A DNA stretch of 6,404 bases from Peptococcaceae bacterium UBA3937 (GTDB lineage: Bacteria; Bacillota; Peptococcia; DRI-13; DTU073). The translations under genes were made by a program, and so were the position numbers. The notes beneath the pieces were generated by a model that saw only the letters and a program-made list of their open reading frames with translations, had not been told where the DNA came from and did no database searches. The stretch is from positions 11,973-18,376 of the forward strand of contig DGEB01000050.1 of the NCBI GenBank assembly GCA_002385735.1, written 5' to 3'. This document shows, piece after piece, positions 4,252 to 6,404 of this stretch. Numbering within the stretch: position 1 is the stretch's first letter; each line of letters starts with the position of its first letter.

Positions 4252-6404
4252 ATGGGCGACAATAATTCTGGCGGTAAAAACAGAGGGCCCGACCTCGGCG
4301 GTCAGCAAAACAATAAGCAGAAGAAAGAGCCCCTGATCAAAATTCAGCCTGATGAAAAAGAAAAGCAGTTGAAATCATCAGTCGGCAAAGGTTTCTTTGA
4401 CTATTATGATGAAATAAAAGAAACCAAAGAAGAGAAACCGAAAACAAACCCTAAAAAAACACCGCCAAAGGATAAGAAGAAATCCGGCGGTGAGCATCGC
4501 TCTGCCCAAAAAGCCTCCAAAGCAGGGGAAATCCCGCTGGCGGAACGTCATCATCCCGGTAAGAAAAAAAAGGCCCCTGGTTCGGGCTTAAATGACATCA
4601 TATCTTCGAGTGAAGGAAAGAAAAATCGGCGGCCCACCGGGCGTACTTTAGCGGATACCATTGCTTCCATCGCCGGCGACGGTACAAAAGCCAAACCAAC
4701 CCCAAAAGGCGATTCAAAAGTAAGAACAAAAATCGGTCATACCGTTAAAAAGGTTTTTAAAGTCAAAGAAATCATCACCCCATCGCGCCGGTCGGATGAC
4801 GCGGGCGTGTCTACTGCTGTCCGCAGGGCGCAAAAAATAGTAGATAAAAACAAAAAACGCCTCGAAGAGCGTCGGACCGACATCCTCGGTGGTCACACCG
4901 CAGCTAAAACCGGTACGACAACGAAAAAGAAGCCTCGTGAAACGGGGCCTTTGGGCTTAAAGGGAATAACACCTTCGAAAGAAAAAAAGGAAAAGAAAAA
5001 GTATTTTAGGAGATCTTTAGCCGAAACCTTTGCCTCCATCAGCAGCGACACCCCAAAAACCAAAACAAAAAAAACAGGCGAATCAAGAATCAGAACCGCA
5101 CCGCAAACGGGCAGGTCGGCTGCCGGCGGTGGCCATCGTGCTGTCCAGAAGGCGAAAAAAGTAGTTGCCGGTTACGTCGCGACCCGCCACCACAAGGAGC
5201 CAACAAGAGGCAGTGGTGCGCAAACTGATCATACCGCAAAAAAGGTATTGAAAGTCAAAGAAATCATCACCCCATCGCGCCGGTCGGATGACGCGGGGGT
5301 GTCTACTGCTGTCCGCAGGGCGCAAAGAATCGTGCACGAAAATCAAAAGCGTCTCGACCAGCGTCGTGCCGGGATCAAAGGGGATCCTGCGGCCCCTAAA
5401 CCCGGTGCGGCTCCCAAAACGAAAGCTCGTGAGACGGGGCCTTTAGGCTTAAAGGGAATTTCACCCGCGCCCCGCAAAGAGGAAGCCCAAAAGGTTGTTG
5501 CCTCCAGAAGCAAAACAGGAGTACCAAGCGAATCAAGAATCAGAACCGCACCGCAAACGGGCAGGTCGGCTGCCGGCGGTGGCCATCGTGCTGTCCAGAA
5601 GGCGAAAAAAGTAGTTGCCGGTTACGTCGCGACCCGCCACCATAAGGATCCGGCAAGGATAACCGATGCTGTGAGCCGGGCTGAAACGAAGCAATACCGG
5701 GAAGAGATCAAAGAGCGCAGAGAAGGCGCCAAGGGTCTTACCACAAAAGATGTCGAAAAAAGAACGGGCAAGAAATATTTAATAAGGGGTTTAAGCATTC
5801 AGTCTTCCCGGAGCGTAGCGGAAAAATTGAGAAGTACCCGGGAACAGTCCACAAAATGGATCAAAGCCAGGTTGAGAAGGCTCTCCATAGACAAACCGTC
5901 GGGAAAAAAGAAACTGGGAATAGTTGATAAAAAACCTAAATATGACCGGACGGCAACTCTTTATCATAAGGTACCGGAAGAGACCACCCCGGATTTTACA
6001 ACCCGGGTGGTAAGGGAAAAAAGCTCGCCCGGGCAGCCTGCTTCTGGTCAAGGGAAAACGGGTAAACGGAGTGGGCAGCAGGAATACACTGCGGACAATG
6101 TAAAAAAACCCAAAGTTCGGTCTGCCGCGCAGGATAGGCAAGTTCGTAACACTAAAGCAACTTCTGTTCGTGCCAAGAAAGTAGTAGAAGGATATACAAA
6201 GTTTTATCGTTTAAGAACCTGGCATGACGAGTATAATAAACAGCAGGAAGAAAAGAGACAGAAAAGTAAAAATGAGAAAGAGAAACGGGCAGAAAGGGCA
6301 GAAGTTCGTAAAGATAATTATGAATATAATCACCGAAGGAAAAATGATTATGACACTTCATCGGAGGAGTTCAACTCGAGGCGAAGATCTGATGGTGATG
6401 ACAG
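4252..6404 (+). CDS. Large basic repeat-rich protein downstream of VirB4 (3' end outside window)
   Basis: An ATG with a good ribosome binding site opens a frame with no stop for 717 codons to the window end. I do not recognise a known domain. The visible part is dominated by Lys and Arg, has no cysteine, no signal peptide and no hydrophobic stretch long enough to span a membrane. It looks disordered with short helical modules. Modules alternate: B-type (GGxHRxxQKAxK...RHH; residues 79-104, 277-316, 427-466) and A-type (VKEIITPSRRSDDAG then STAVRRAQ; 170-197 and 334-361; shorter relative at 472-496). A RETGPLGLKGI motif recurs at 229-239 and 393-403, and LAxTxASI at 133-140 and 256-263. A last relative, VRAKKVVEGY, begins at 639, followed by a highly charged, coiled-coil-like end. 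Repeat differences in the GPLGLKGI block are all synonymous, supporting translation. In related elements this position encodes a cell-wall hydrolase (CD1108/PrgK-like), so this may be its extended cytoplasmic N-terminus; that is inference. Confidence 0.88.
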   Translation, partial: MGDNNSGGKNRGPDLGGQQNNKQKKEPLIKIQPDEKEKQLKSSVGKGFFDYYDEIKETKEEKPKTNPKKTPPKDKKKSGGEHRSAQKASKAGEIPLAERHHPGKKKKAPGSGLNDIISSSEGKKNRRPTGRTLADTIASIAGDGTKAKPTPKGDSKVRTKIGHTVKKVFKVKEIITPSRRSDDAGVSTAVRRAQKIVDKNKKRLEERRTDILGGHTAAKTGTTTKKKPRETGPLGLKGITPSKEKKEKKKYFRRSLAETFASISSDTPKTKTKKTGESRIRTAPQTGRSAAGGGHRAVQKAKKVVAGYVATRHHKEPTRGSGAQTDHTAKKVLKVKEIITPSRRSDDAGVSTAVRRAQRIVHENQKRLDQRRAGIKGDPAAPKPGAAPKTKARETGPLGLKGISPAPRKEEAQKVVASRSKTGVPSESRIRTAPQTGRSAAGGGHRAVQKAKKVVAGYVATRHHKDPARITDAVSRAETKQYREEIKERREGAKGLTTKDVEKRTGKKYLIRGLSIQSSRSVAEKLRSTREQSTKWIKARLRRLSIDKPSGKKKLGIVDKKPKYDRTATLYHKVPEETTPDFTTRVVREKSSPGQPASGQGKTGKRSGQQEYTADNVKKPKVRSAAQDRQVRNTKATSVRAKKVVEGYTKFYRLRTWHDEYNKQQEEKRQKSKNEKEKRAERAEVRKDNYEYNHRRKNDYDTSSEEFNSRRRSDGDD
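4759..4834 (+). repeat. Repeat A, copy 1 (76 bp, with 5251-5326)
   Basis: This block equals 5251-5326 at 75 of 76 positions; the only difference is C4806 versus G5298, a synonymous change in a glycine codon. It encodes VKEIITPSRRSDDAG and STAVRRAQ. The offset is exactly 492 nt (164 codons). Weaker similarity at the same offset extends upstream to about 4735 and downstream to about 4968. Confidence 0.97.
4936..4968 (+). repeat. Repeat A, distal block RETGPLGLKGI, copy 1 (with 5428-5460)
   Basis: These 33 bp match 5428-5460 except for three third-codon-position changes (GAA/GAG, TTG/TTA, ATA/ATT), all synonymous. The offset is again 492 nt, so this belongs to the same duplicated unit as 4759-4834. 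Confidence 0.93.
5078..5198 (+). repeat. Repeat B, copy 1 (121 bp, with 5528-5648)
   Basis: The first 115 bp are identical to 5528-5642; C5193 versus T5643 is the only mismatch in 121 bp, and it is a synonymous histidine change. The offset is 450 nt, 42 nt less than for repeat A, so an in-frame 14-codon length difference lies between A and B in the two copies. It encodes ESRIRTAPQTGRSAAGGG followed by HRAVQKAKKVVAGYVATRHHK. Confidence 0.97.
5251..5326 (+). repeat. Repeat A, copy 2
   Basis: Second copy of the 76-bp block at 4759-4834. Just downstream the two copies fall abruptly to 13 identical residues of 31 (198-228 versus 362-392) before similarity returns in the RETGPLGLKGI block. Confidence 0.97.
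5428..5460 (+). repeat. Repeat A, distal block, copy 2
   Basis: Second copy of 4936-4968, same 492-nt offset, differing only at three synonymous third positions. Confidence 0.93.
5528..5648 (+). repeat. Repeat B, copy 2
   Basis: Second copy of 5078-5198. After it, the protein continues with a shortened A-type module (DAVSRAE..., residues 472 onward) that lacks the VKEIITPSRRSDDAG part, so the tandem pattern decays towards the 3' end. Confidence 0.97.

Noticed and set aside
4564..4572. A-tract with an in-frame A AAA AAG heptamer that could allow programmed -1 frameshifting.
   Set aside because: Such tracts are expected in a lysine-rich gene. A -1 shift would reach a stop within a few codons, and no stimulatory structure is evident.
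4714..5346. Two minus-strand frames (4714-4896 and 5083-5346) that share a similar LRPADSSRH...RWGDDFFDF peptide, looking like a gene family.
   Set aside because: They are exact antisense of the two copies of repeat A in the + strand gene. The similarity is explained by the DNA repeat, and there is no supporting ribosome binding site or family resemblance.
4759..5648. CRISPR array or oriT/iteron interpretation of the repeats.
   Set aside because: The repeats are only two near-identical copies per type, 76-121 bp long, spaced by hundreds of bases and in frame within a coding gene. There is no regular short repeat-spacer pattern and no adjacent relaxase or replication gene in the window.
5791..6361. 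Minus-strand frames at 5791-6141 and 6152-6361.
   Set aside because: They lie antisense to the continuous + strand frame, which has a good start site, operon position and synonymous repeat divergence. The minus-strand peptides show no recognisable family.

Overview
The window is a stretch of a conjugation (type IV secretion) module from a Gram-positive, Firmicutes-type mobile element. The best match is the clostridial ICE/conjugative-plasmid lineage that includes Tn1549-like elements; the core also parallels prgH-prgI-prgJ of Enterococcus plasmid pCF10. This rests on protein content and order, the moderately AT-rich sequence, strong Shine-Dalgarno sites and the use of GTG and TTG starts. The species cannot be named from the window. 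All supported genes are on the + strand.

Layout: (1) positions 1-249 hold the 3' part of a small two-helix membrane protein resembling the Maff2 family, probably cut by the window edge. (2) Positions 250-500 are an unusually long gap for this module. It contains a convincing intrinsic terminator (356-391), a perfect TATAAT box without an obvious -35, and a 13-bp echo of the start of the next gene. (3) Positions 501-1346 encode a VirB6/TrbL-like polytopic channel protein. (4) Positions 1370-1798 encode a PrgI-family protein (VirB3-like position). (5) Positions 1782-4214 encode a VirB4-type ATPase with intact Walker A and B motifs, overlapping the PrgI gene by 17 nt and probably starting at TTG. 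(6) From 4252 to the window end there is one uninterrupted frame of 717 codons with no stop. It encodes a very basic, low-complexity, internally repeated protein. In this lineage the place after VirB4 usually holds a peptidoglycan hydrolase (CD1108/PrgK-like), so this may be the long cytoplasmic N-terminal part of such a protein, but no hydrolase domain lies inside the window.

How the parts fit: the small membrane protein, VirB6-like, PrgI-like and VirB4-like proteins would form the inner-membrane translocation channel and its motor. The last gene is probably a further, rapidly evolving component of the same operon. Genes 501-6404 are tightly spaced (23 nt, -17 nt, 37 nt), so they look like one transcription unit. 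The terminator after the first gene suggests that the small membrane protein is expressed separately or at a higher level.

The most unusual object is the repeat architecture of the last gene. Two types of module alternate, and some blocks are almost identical at DNA level while the sequence between them has diverged strongly.
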